This document shows positions 12,289 through 22,059 of a stretch of 64,000 nt of DNA, piece after piece. Every line of letters starts with the position of its first letter. Positions within the stretch are counted from its first letter, which is position 1. The position numbers were made by a program, and so were the translations under genes. Source of the DNA: Carex sylvatica (Eukaryota; Streptophyta; Magnoliopsida; Poales; Cyperaceae); the NCBI GenBank assembly GCA_964058845.1, contig CAXKVR010000229.1, forward strand, positions 1-64,000. The letters are read 5' to 3'. The notes beneath the pieces are model-generated. The model had not been told where the DNA came from. It searched no databases and worked only from the letters and a program-made list of their open reading frames with translations.

Positions 12289-12822
12289 GGGAATTTCACA
12301 TATACCCCTGAAAAACTTCAAAATTTTATATTTCTCCCTCTAAACTTCCAAAACTTACAAAATTGTCCATTTTATCGTCTTTTATATTAAAATATTTCAA
12401 AATTTTAAAATACCCATTTTATCATTTATTAAAAGCATAAAAAATATCATAGTTCATTTAAGAAAAATATTGATCTTATAAGATATCCATTATACCATTT
12501 ATCCTTTATAAAATATTCATTTTGTCCTCGAAAACCAGATACTCATTATAGCCTTTAACCTTTATAAAATATCCATTTTATCCTAGAAAACATATCAAAT
12601 ATAAGACCGATATTTTTCTTAAACAAACTACAAGTATTTATGCCTTTAATGAAGGGTAAAATTGATATTTTATAAGTTTAAAATGAGTTTTAATATAAAA
12701 GCCAATAAAATGGATAAAATTGTGAGTTTTCAAAGTTTTGAGGGGGGAATACGTATTTCGAAGTTTAGAGGGGGTAATATGGGATTCTGAAGTTTTTGAG
12801 GGGTATACATGATATTCCCCCT
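12289..12822. mobile_element. Long hairpin MITE downstream of CCD4
   Basis: The left end GGGAATTTCACATATACCCC is the inverse of the right end GGGGTATACATGATATTCCC. The arms continue as imperfect inverted repeats (CTTCAAAATTTTATATTTC and CTCCCTCTAAACTTC pair with GAAGTTTAGAGGGGG). The element is about 530 bp and non-coding. It lies about 470 bp beyond the CCD4 stop codon, so it could be transcribed with a long 3' UTR. Confidence 0.75.
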
Positions 12823-13368
12823 TAACTAGTATATATGTTCAGATTATATGAATTTTCATATGCTTGAAAACAAATATTTCAGTTATTTTATGAAGTTTAG
12901 TATGACAGACACTGTTAAAAATTCATTTTATTAAATATAAACCTCACATTCAACATGCAATATTTTTCTTTTTAAAAAAAGGGCAACCTAAGTACCTCAC
13001 CAGTTATTGTATATACCAAAAAGAAGAACATGTTTCCATTTGCACCTCCTATTGGGCTTAAGCTCATAACATTTTTTTAGTTAGTTTAAGGTTTAAGATA
13101 TAGTCCTTTTCATTAGCCCACTATTCGTTTAAATTATGATATGGATCAAGGAATAATTTATTTTTTTTCTAATTCTTTTTTCTACCTTTTCATCAAGTTG
13201 GTGCTGGTTTGTACTAATCTGCTTGTGTCGGCGTAAAATTAATTGATTTATTCATTTTCAATCTGTCCTTTTGGATATCCAGATGAACTTTCCGACCAAT
13301 CAAATTAAATGGAATAACAAAAATGTCTGCAGCCAGTGTCATCATATATATATTTCCCCTATTTTTTT
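12823..13368. other. Gene-free spacer
   Basis: AT-rich; a 62-codon minus-strand ORF has no recognisable content. Confidence 0.4.
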
Positions 13369-13754
13369 TAGAGGTTCCAATGGCGCTTTCGTACCTCATC
13401 ATATCTTATATTGTATATCTTCGTTTTCAAAGTCTAAATTATTGATCTAAACCATTCAACATGATATTCATACCAAAATATGGTTGGGATGAAATTTTAT
13501 AATTTTAAAAAAAATTTATTATTTTTTAAGATGAGTAGAAAATTACTATTTTTTTTAACGGTTCAAAAATAGTGATTTTGTATCTATCTTAAAAATAGTA
13601 AAAAAAAAAGTTCAAAAATTCAAAAATTTCATCATTATGCATATTTTAATATAAATATCATGTTGAGCTGTTCGGATTAATAGTTAGAACTTTGAAAACA
13701 AAGATATATAATATGAGATATGATGAGGTATGAAAAATATGAGGTATTGGAACC
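13369..13754. mobile_element. Hairpin MITE, core-sharing family (copy 1)
   Basis: The termini GAGGTTCCAAT and ATTGGAACCTC are inverted. The arms GTACCTCATCATATCTTATA and TATGAGATATGATGAGGTA pair over most of their length. Inside are CTAAACCATTCAACATGAT and, on the other arm, ATCATGTTGAGCTGTTCGG, related to the core of the hairpins at 26.1, 56.9, 57.4 and 59.1 kb. Non-coding. Confidence 0.75.
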
Positions 13755-14791
13755 TCCTCATTTTTTTAAATATAATTTAGTTGTATGTTAAGTACTTTTT
13801 ATGCAATGTGATATGAAGAATTTTTAAATATGTGGTCCTGTCCTTATCTACACCAATAAACATTGTCTCTTCAATTTTCATACAAATTACGTAGCAAGAA
13901 CATGACCACACGATATAATGTAAAAGGAGACATATTTATTACTTTAATTAAATATATACCTCATTAATAAAAGTAAAAAGTTTAGAATTTAATTAAAATT
14001 AGCAGAAATGACACATGATTTTTTTTTAAGCAATTGCGTCTTCCAAAGGTGTCTTTTTGCAACAAACTATTAGCAAGTACCCATGTTTTTTTTTTCCTTT
14101 CTTGATAGTCCTTTGGATATGGACTGATTCATAAAATACCCGTAGTTCACCAGGTCTCTCCTTATTATGCCCATCTTAATTACTATCTAACAAAATTGTA
14201 TGGAAATTGGAAGACATGTATACTCGAAATAAACTTTTGGTACAAAATGAATGATCTCACAAATATAGCTAGAAAAAATAGTAGTACAGTAGTTTTCTAT
14301 TTACTGATTCTATCTTTCACATAATCAATTCTCTTCTTTGAATGTACACAAATTTGTGGAGCTCAGCATGTCTGAAAGCACGGGAGAACATTTTTTTGCT
14401 AATATTATCACCAGTATTTGATATTGGGTTATTTATAGCATTACTATGTCTTTCTTATTCATTGCAGGTTGGTTATTCATCAGTACAGGTTTAGCTTACG
14501 ACGTATTTGGAAGTCATCGACCAAACAAATATTTCACGGAAACTCGACATGGGATTCCATGCATGATTGCATGGTATATGCTAGTTTAGGGTAACTTTAA
14601 ATAGAAGCATATTGTTTTAGCTTATAATATAATTATACAAGTTTCACTAATGCTATGCTCCAATCAGGGAGAGAATTATTTTATTAAAGGGAAGGAAGAG
14701 GAGACGCTCTCAAACTGGAGCTGCTCGTCTCTCTTACTTGCTCCAGAAATGAAGAAATCGGAGAGGAGATGAAGGAAAACGCTACTATTGC
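13755..14791. other. Gene-free spacer
   Basis: AT-rich, with homopolymer T runs. No coding region, RNA gene or clear repeat was recognised. Confidence 0.4.
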
Positions 14792-14999
14792 CAGAGGCGG
14801 AGGCAATAACACCAAATGGGGGTCAATTGACCCCATTTATTTTCAAAATTTATGTATGTATATGTGATTTTATGTATAGTTTAGATCAAAATGTTACGAA
14901 TACGGTAAAATTGATCCCCATTTACAGTATAAAATTTTTATATGATTGACCTCCATTCACGTTTGACCCCCATAGTTCAAAGGTCTGGCTCCACCTCTG
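14792..14999. mobile_element. hAT-type MITE, 208 bp, with perfect 8-bp TSD
   Basis: The left terminus CAGAGGCGGAG and right terminus CTCCACCTCTG are inverted repeats. The 8-bp ACTATTGC is present directly before (14784-14791) and after (15000-15007) the element, the hAT signature. No ORF. Confidence 0.88.
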
Positions 15000-15125
15000 A
15001 CTATTGCAGGGGTAACTTTACGTACAAAGCTCTGAAATTCATCCCCCAATTCAGAGTGTGGATAGAGTAACACGAGTGTGTTCTCTTTTCTTCGTCTTCT
15101 GTCCCCTTCCTCTGCGTGACGGAAC

Positions 15126-15273
15126 CAACTCTACTGCTCTCCAAATAGGAGAGTAGGACCCTGCTATTCTAAATCTAACTGTTCATCTGTATTGAAATTC
15201 GTGCATAAAAAACTTCAACAGATAAGTTTTAAATAGCAGAATTTTGTTCTCCTATTTAGAGAGCAGCAGAGTT
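15126..15273. mobile_element. Short hairpin MITE
   Basis: AACTCTACTGCTCTCCAAAT at the left pairs with ATTTAGAGAGCAGCAGAGTT at the right. About 148 bp, no ORF, no clear target duplication. Confidence 0.7.
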
Positions 15274-15679
15274 AGATCCTTGCGCGACAGATTTTTGGAG
15301 CACCCTAAAGAGAAATAACATATGATTCCTTGATGTGTGCCCTGTGACACAAATAAAATATTTGGAGCATTGGAGCCATATGTTATTGCTAGGTTGATAT
15401 TGTTGGAGGAGTATGGCAAATTTCAGGGGGTTTTCCGTGAATTATGTGAATTTATTTATGTTGGATGAATTGCCTGATTTCTTGGAGCAGGAGTTGGTAT
15501 TGGGCCCTGGTACCCTTTCTCTTTCTTTTTTTTATTATTATTTTAATCCGTTGGACTCGTGCCTTGTATTTTAAGCGGCTATAAAGTTATTGGTTTGGAG
15601 CAAAAGAGGCACTACTTTTTTTCTTTTCCTTTTATTATTTTATTATTTTTATTTTTATATGAAAGTGTCTGACTGTCTG

Positions 15680-15838
15680 TGTACCTGTTCGGCACCCCAA
15701 CTTTACCTTCCTTAAGGCTCTTTAACATCTTAATCGGGCTTAAAGCCTCCTCCTTAACCTTCCTTAGAACCGAATTTTAAGCTGAGCATTTCGCTTCCTT
15801 AGCGCACTGACCTCCTTTCCTTAGAGCCGAAAAGGCTG
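15680..15838. mobile_element. Possible TIR element (TACCTGTTCGGC family)
   Basis: GTACCTGTTCGGCACC at the left and GAGCCGAAAAGGCTG at the right are partly inverse. The interior is rich in CCTTAA and CTTCCTTAG. A related left terminus begins the larger element at 28.25 kb. Borders uncertain. Confidence 0.4.
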
Positions 15839-18055
15839 TTTGTTTTTACTTTTTACTTTATTATCCCCAGCTTAAGTTTCGTTTTCTTATTTTAATATTT
15901 TCTACCCTTTCTCCCCAAGTCTGCTTGAGTGCTTCCCAAGGCAGGCGAAGCTAAAATCTCATTTTCTCCTGACCTCTCTCACGATGTCATAATAGGAGGG
16001 TTCACATCAAAACGCTCACCTCATTTTGGTTAAAAATTCTTTCATAACCTCTTTTTGTTCTTTGATTTCTAGACAAATGATTCGACCTGTTGGCGTCTTT
16101 AATATCTGATAAGAGTTAAAAAAGAGTTATAGAGATGAGATGAGATGAGGCGCCTTAATTTTGTTTGCTCCTTCAGTTTATACATCTATTAAATTTTCTA
16201 AATGTTGTTTTGTTTCATCCAGAAATGTTCTCAAGAGTTTTCTCTAACTTTCTTGTTCTCAGCTTTTTTATTTGTTCTAAGAGTTTCCGTGTTCTCAGTT
16301 TTCTAAATTTTCTCAGCTGTCTTATTCTCAGAAATTTCTGCATATAATTATTTTTGTAATTTATCTTGCATTGGTAAGTACTTCACCAAATTTGGGTCTA
16401 TTTTGACACTGGTACCAGTGCCTACTGGTACGAGTTTAACTTTTTTTTGTAAATTTTTTTTACACTAGTAAGCTGAATTGATGGCCACTGTGTGTAAAAA
16501 GCATGATTCATTGGTATATATGTTATTTTGATTAATTGATTCAGGTTGTATGTGTGTAAAATTTAAAATAATGGTTTTTGCTATGAATAAAACATGTGTA
16601 CAACAAAACAATTGACTTGCGAAACTTTGGCATCAAAATGCTAAGATAAATTTAATTCAGTCTGAAACAAACCAGCATCAGTCAGCACCCTTCGGATCAA
16701 ACAAAAATAATTCAACTTTAGTTTAGCACATTAAAGAAAAAAAAGTACAAGGGTATTAAAGTCTTTACATATTACAATATATTTTTATATATATTAAGCC
16801 TCCATTCTTAAGCTTATTGTTCAAACGAACAAATACTCCTTCGAGAAAATTAAATTTTTAATCCTTCATCTCTAAAAGTAGGCTTTAAATTATACCAGTA
16901 GTGATCGTACAAAGCAGAGTTTTTTTTTATTTTTTATTTTTATAAAAAGTATGTAGACAATTTTATTTATTTAAAGAGTCACACATAAGTTGTTACATAA
17001 TATTAGATAACAAGTGTTTAAAAAAATATACAGTTGTAAATAAACTAAATAAACACAAAAGTTTGCTCATTATGTGGATACAAATTTAGTCATCCTTACT
17101 TCTTCTTTCTTTGTTTCTTTTTTTTCTGTTTTTTTTTAGTTGAGGTCATCCTTACTTGATGGAAATGATAGGAGTCTACTGATTCTTTTCTCCGTGCACA
17201 AAGTTTCATCATAAAAAGCACTGAATCAAACTGAACCAGAAATAATACACAATAAGATTAACAATGTATATCCTACATAAATATAATTTTGTGCTAAACA
17301 AATATACGTGTGGAATATAATATTTTTTTATTAAACAAAAAATATATGTGTGGAATATAGTCCATTTTTCTCATCTTTAGTCTTGTGCGCTACTCCTGAT
17401 ATTATTTGCCCTCTTTTTATTTCTTTTGGAATGAAAGGGATATCACTTAATTTTATTCTTACGGATAAAACAGATTCTTGTAATGATCACTTAATTTTGT
17501 GCAATAAATATTTGAATAATTATTTCCATTTTAGAAATATAAAAAAAAAATTCCCTTAATTTTTTTAAAGTCATAAATATTTCTCTCCAAAATTCCAAAT
17601 TAATGTCAGGCCATTTATATCCTTATTGTCTAACCTTATCCTCATTTATCCTAATCAAACAGTTCTCGAGTTAAGGATGTGTTTGTTTTATTTAAAGTGC
17701 AATGAGAATCATTTAAAAATAATATATTATTTTTGTATTCGACTGTAAGAATTTATACATTATCCGTTATATATGGTATTTTTCATTAGACCTGTCTTTA
17801 ACGTTTTATAAAAAAAATTTAGTAATTTATAAAAAAAATATATTATTTTATATTTTAATTTTTTTATTCAATAAATATTATTCTTTGTGAAAACAAATTC
17901 CTAAAAATAACCCTACATTTTCAACGATACAGAGTAAAAAAAAAATTAATTTATGTATACCCTTCAAAGTCTTGCATTTGTTGCCACAAAATTGATAACA
18001 GCAGGTTCAACATTTTAGAAAGAAAAAAAAAATGTACATATTTTAAACTGCCTAA
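15839..18055. other. Gene-free AT-rich region
   Basis: Contains long T and A tracts and TTCT-rich sequence (16.16-16.35 kb). Two short ORFs (60 and 69 codons) are low-complexity and unsupported. No RNA gene was recognised. Confidence 0.4.
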
Positions 18056-18094
18056 TTTTCATCGTACGGCTCGTGTATGTTATACCCACACATC

Positions 18095-18250
18095 ACGGAT
18101 CCGTATCCTCCCAACACAATTAAAATGGACGACCCAGATTTAATTTCAACCGGTGGGTGCTCGGGATGGCGTTAGGAGACAATACTAGTTGTGCTTTGAG
18201 ATTCGTGCCAAGTTAAAAATTTCAATTTCAGACCATTTGATTCAATTGTA
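18095..18250. repeat. Fragment of a dispersed MITE family (GGATCCGTATCCTCC)
   Basis: GGATCCGTATCCTCC, CTCGGGATGGCG and TGTGCTTTGAGATTCGTGCC occur in the same order as in 20875-21030, where they read CTCGGGATGACA and TGTGCTTTGAGATTCGTACC. The two are diverged copies of one repeat. Confidence 0.55.
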
Positions 18251-18344
18251 CTCAGTCAGGTAACCTGAGAGGATGTGAATTCACACACCTCCGCTTATCT
18301 CTCCTCCTTATTAAGGAGCTTAATGTCTAGATCCTGCAAGGATT

Positions 18345-18626
18345 CTGATTTATTGTTTTTTTCTTTTCGAAAGGATGCTCAGTCGTTGAATTTTCAGATT
18401 GCACATAAATGAATTTTTCAAATTATGCGCTTCAACACTTAAGTATGCGCTGGTCACGCCGTATATGATCCCAGCGCCCGTGGACCGCGCGCCGCACCCG
18501 TGGACCACGCCTCTGAACCACGCACGCGCCTGTGGACCGCGCACCTTTTTTTTCTGCTGAAGGCAGAATTCGAACCCAGTTGGGTTCTGTTGGTGCCAAA
18601 ATTCTTACCACTACACTAGAGTTCAC
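18345..18626 (-). mobile_element. SINE-like element with tRNA-type A and B boxes
   Basis: On the minus strand the 5' end reads CTAGTGTAGTGGTAAG (18605-18619), which matches a tRNA A box. After about 30 bases comes GGTTCGAATTC (18566-18576), matching a B box. The body is GC-rich with repeated GGTCCACGGG-type phrases and ends in an A-rich stretch at about 18350-18365. This layout fits a plant SINE transcribed by RNA polymerase III. The tRNA-like part does not fold as a complete tRNA with an acceptor stem, so I do not call a tRNA gene. No target duplication was found and the 3' border is approximate. Confidence 0.5.
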
Positions 18627-19067
18627 ATATGTTATCTTGTAGATAAAATGAATATTTAACTATTTTTTTCTACAAATTTGATTTAAATTATAATTATATA
18701 AATATCATATATAAAATAATAAAAAATATATATATTAATAGCCGTATCGTATCCTTCATTTTTGAAAATTGCCGTATCGTCGTATTCGTATCGTATCAGT
18801 ATAATTATTGCTTTGAGATTTGTGCAGCACGTATATGAACGATTGATTTTTAAAAAGATCACGCAAATAATGAAATAATGAAACGCTTGATCTTCTTTAT
18901 TTTATAATATTTTATAATAAAATAATATATTTCCGTTGCAACTTGGTTGCAACGGTACAATGCTAGTCTATACAAATGCAACATAATAAGGATTTGTTTA
19001 TCAGGATGTTAATTATATGTTGTCATTATTTTAGCAGTTTATGTGATGCTACAGAGTGTTATTATCA
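18627..19067. other. Gene-free spacer
   Basis: AT-rich sequence with a TATATAT stretch near 18726-18735 and GTATCGT repeats at 18742-18798. Nothing coding. Confidence 0.35.
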
Positions 19068-19535
19068 GGGTCAGATTCAGAATTTTCGTCAGGGGTAAAA
19101 AAATATCGAATCGAATTTAAACCCGTTAACTAATTGAGTACTCGATAACAAAAAATATATTTTGACTTATATTTTTCAATGTTCTGACTTGTAATTTCTG
19201 ATGTTATAACTTATAATTCAAGAAATTTAGTTTGATTTTAATACTAAATTTAACCCAAATTACAAATCAAACATTCAAAGAAGATAAAAAAAAATTCTAA
19301 AAGAGAGCAAAGTCGATCAGTACCGATAGATCACCACTAAGGACCTGTTCAGTTCCATTACTGTTCTCATAAAAAAATAAAAATTTAGTTTAACTGAATT
19401 TTTTTTTTCATAAAAATAGTAAAAAGCAGTTCAATTTCTATGCCTACATTCATTCCCATAGTGAACCGAATAAGACCTAAAATTCAAAATCCAAAAAAGA
19501 ACGGTTACCCCTCCCAGTACATGTTGGGTCCGCCT
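19068..19535. mobile_element. Possible hAT-like repeat carrying a nested MITE
   Basis: The left GGGTCAGATTCAGAATTTTC and right GTTGGGTCCGCCTCTA ends resemble termini of plant GGCGGACCC-type repeats, with CAGGGG and CCCCTCCC placed symmetrically inside. A clear Harbinger MITE (19341-19477) is inserted in it. The outer borders lack a clean duplication. Confidence 0.35.
19341..19477. mobile_element. Harbinger-type MITE, 137 bp
   Basis: Starts GGACCTGTTCAGTTCC and ends GTGAACCGAATAAGACC, which are inverted with mismatches. TAA is duplicated at 19338-19340 and 19478-19480. Same family as the element at 54992-55150. Confidence 0.75.
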
Positions 19536-19967
19536 CTAATTATCACATGATAAGTGGTACAATTATATAAATTATTGTAACTTGGAATGCTTTCATTTAA
19601 TATAATGGAAAATTGGACGGTACACATTGCTGGTACGTGTCTTTACTTTTCCTTTCTAATTTAGTAATATTTTCTTTTTTGTGCTATAATTTTAATTAAT
19701 CCCACCACACTACAAAGACAAAAAAGCAACTCTGCAATTTGCACCATCTGTTCGTTGTCATCATTTTCTCAGTTAATGGACCAAAACCTTATGCTGACAT
19801 GTGGCTAATCAAAATTATTTTTAAAATATATGTTTCTATCTTTATATTTTTTATATGTTTGTACAAAAAAATTATAAAAATATATTTGAGATTTAAAATA
19901 ATTATAAATTTAATTATATCTCATTCTAAAATTTTGTGCTATCTTGCTAAATTATCTTGACTCTTCT

Positions 19968-20155
19968 GGAAATAAATCTGCTGCGATCCTACAGGATTGC
20001 AGGGTCCCTGCGATTTTAATCTCAATTATTTATATATTTTGAGATTCGTGTACAAAAATTCTTTTTTTTAAGATTCATATAATCCAATAAATGAATGGTT
20101 CAAATTAGAATCGCAGGACCCTGCAATCCTGTAGAATCACAGCAGATTTGCTTCC
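19968..20155. mobile_element. MULE-type hairpin MITE with perfect 9-bp TSD
   Basis: Termini GGAAATAAATCTGCTG and CAGCAGATTTGCTTCC are inverted and continue inward as ATCCTACAGGATTGCAGGG versus CCTGCAATCCTGTAGAAT. The 9-bp GACTCTTCT occurs immediately before (19959-19967) and after (20156-20164). A 9-bp duplication points to a Mutator-like origin. Confidence 0.88.
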
Positions 20156-20505
20156 GACTCTTCTCCCCTTGGCCCTTGTCATGCAACACATACATAATAT
20201 TATCAAAATAACGTAAATTTACCTAAAATATGCGACAATAATTTTTCTATTTTTTTGATGAAAATCCTGTGATTTTTTAAACCAAAATAGGAAAAAAAAA
20301 AATGCAAAAATACGATACCTTAGTGTCCATTTATTTATATAATCTGTACATTCATCTCACAAGGGACAGAAATATAAATAGAACAACTAAAAAAAGTACC
20401 TCCTAGTTCCCAGCTCCTTGGAAAATCTCAACCGTTCAAAGACATTTTGCACGAATCTCGATGCTCAAACAATACTGGCCTCCTGCGCTATTCCCGAATA
20501 GTGCA

Positions 20506-20692
20506 GGGTCCAGATCCCCTAAAGTAATTCAATTTTTGAGTTTAGTTTCGGATTGCCCGATTCAAATTCGAGACAATCCAATCTGAGGTGGAGCACACGA
20601 GAATCTTTTAATCTCACGGTCTGATTTGAATCAGATGGTCTGGATCTAAACTAAAAAACTTGGGTTACTTTAGAAGATCCGAACTCGGGACC
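20506..20692. mobile_element. MITE (GGGTCCAGATCCCCTAAAGTAA family)
   Basis: Left end GGGTCCAGATCCCCTAAAGT is roughly inverse to the right end ACTTTAGAAGATCCGAACTC GGGACC. The related element at 31197-31376 has the same CCAGAT...TAAAGTAA start and ACTTTAGGGGAT end. Confidence 0.65.
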
Positions 20693-20704
20693 AGGGCCAA
20701 GGGA

Positions 20705-20893
20705 ATTCGTATCCCCTAATCTAACATAATATTTATGTTTAGATCTGAACCGTTCAATTAGAATCCACACAACTATGAAATCGGTCTCTTGTGTTCTATC
20801 TTGAACAGGATTGATCCGTATTCCGTGATCTAAATAGAAATATTTTGTTACCTCAGAGGATAGAGATTCGGGTGGATCCGTATCCTCCAAGGT
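20705..20893. mobile_element. MITE (GTATCCCC...GTTACCTCAGAGGAT family)
   Basis: CTAACATAATATTTATGTTT near the left end is inverse to AAATAGAAATATTTTGTTAC near the right end. The same family sits directly upstream of the CTNNBL1 start at 54362-54507. A 79-codon minus-strand ORF across it is incidental. Confidence 0.6.
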
Positions 20894-21090
20894 ACCTAAC
20901 TCAACACAATTGAAACGGACGGCTCATATTTATTCTCAGTCGGTCCTTGCTCGGGATGACAGAGAGAACAATATTATTTGTGCTTTGAGATTCGTACCAA
21001 ATTAAAAAGGACAATTTTGGATCATCCGATTCATATGTGTTCTTTTGTTTTAGGTTTTTTGTTTTCCTTGTAGTAGGCAGTCAACCAATC

Positions 21091-21291
21091 GGAATGTTAT
21101 CCTCTGCGGAGTTTTTTTGTGTGAAACTGTGAGGAGCTTTTAATCTGGTTCGTTCGTTTTGATTGGACGAACCAGATCAGATCTCAAAAGAACAACCCCT
21201 CTGTTATGATCTGTCCAATCGAAAATGAACAAATCAGATAAAAAGAACCGCACGGCTCCGCACAGAAAAACTCCACAGAGAATAATCTCTC
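21091..21291. mobile_element. MULE-type MITE, 201 bp, 26-bp TIRs and 9-bp TSD
   Basis: Left terminus TTATCCTCTGCGGAGTTTTT and right terminus AAAAACTCCACAGAGAATAA are inverted. The 9-bp CAACCAATC flanks both sides (21082-21090 and 21292-21300). A second inner inverted repeat, GATTGGACGAACCAGAT versus ATCTGTCCAATC, completes the hairpin. Confidence 0.85.
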
Positions 21292-21300
21292 CAACCAATC

Positions 21301-22059
21301 ACCTTCCAAAGATGTTCATTAAATAAAAGAAAGTTCACACATAGTGTTCATATTTGTCGGAGAATTGGTTGCAAATCTTCCAAGACAGATATGGAGACGA
21401 GCAGAAATGTCAAAAATTACGGTACTTATAAAATATAAATATTTTTATAGTATAATATATATGTCTAATATTAATTGTACCTGTATAATTTTTGTATATG
21501 TTAAGTATTGATTTTATTCTTATCTTATTTTACCTTTACTGGTTAAAATTAATGAATAAATATTGAATTATGAGAATCTATATAATTTCATCCAAACATT
21601 TTTCTACAAAGAAATAACTATATTACTTTAAACTCATAGAAAAAGAAAAATAATTATTCATTCCTTTATACTTTTTAAAAGAAATAAAAATAACTGATAA
21701 AATTAAATCATAGAAAAATATTATATAAATAAATCTACTAATAATTATATATTATATATTTAACTGTACGAATAAACATTATGATATTAAAATAGTTTCA
21801 TTATCACCCACCCCTAAAGACCTGCCATACCACTGACAGGTAGGCCCAAGATTACTTCATGCATTTTTTAGGGAACCTCACTTTTGTGACTGACTTAACG
21901 GGCCTTTTTAAGAAATGAAATAGGCGCCAAGCCAAGCCCAGCCCAGCCCAGCCCACTTAAATACAGGCTTCTTCACCGCTGCTAATGCTGCTGCATTAAT
22001 TCATACTAGACTATCCCCATGCTAGATTAGAGTAAAAGAGTATCTAAAAAAAAAAAATT
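21301..22059. other. Gene-free spacer
   Basis: AT-rich, with the short direct repeat CCAAGCCCAGCCCAGCCCAGCCC split across 21932-21954 (CCCAG units). No gene. Confidence 0.4.

Noticed and set aside
18560..18626. tRNA gene on the minus strand
   Set aside because: A and B boxes are present but no acceptor stem pairing or anticodon loop is seen, and the sequence runs into a repeated GC-rich body, so a SINE is more likely.
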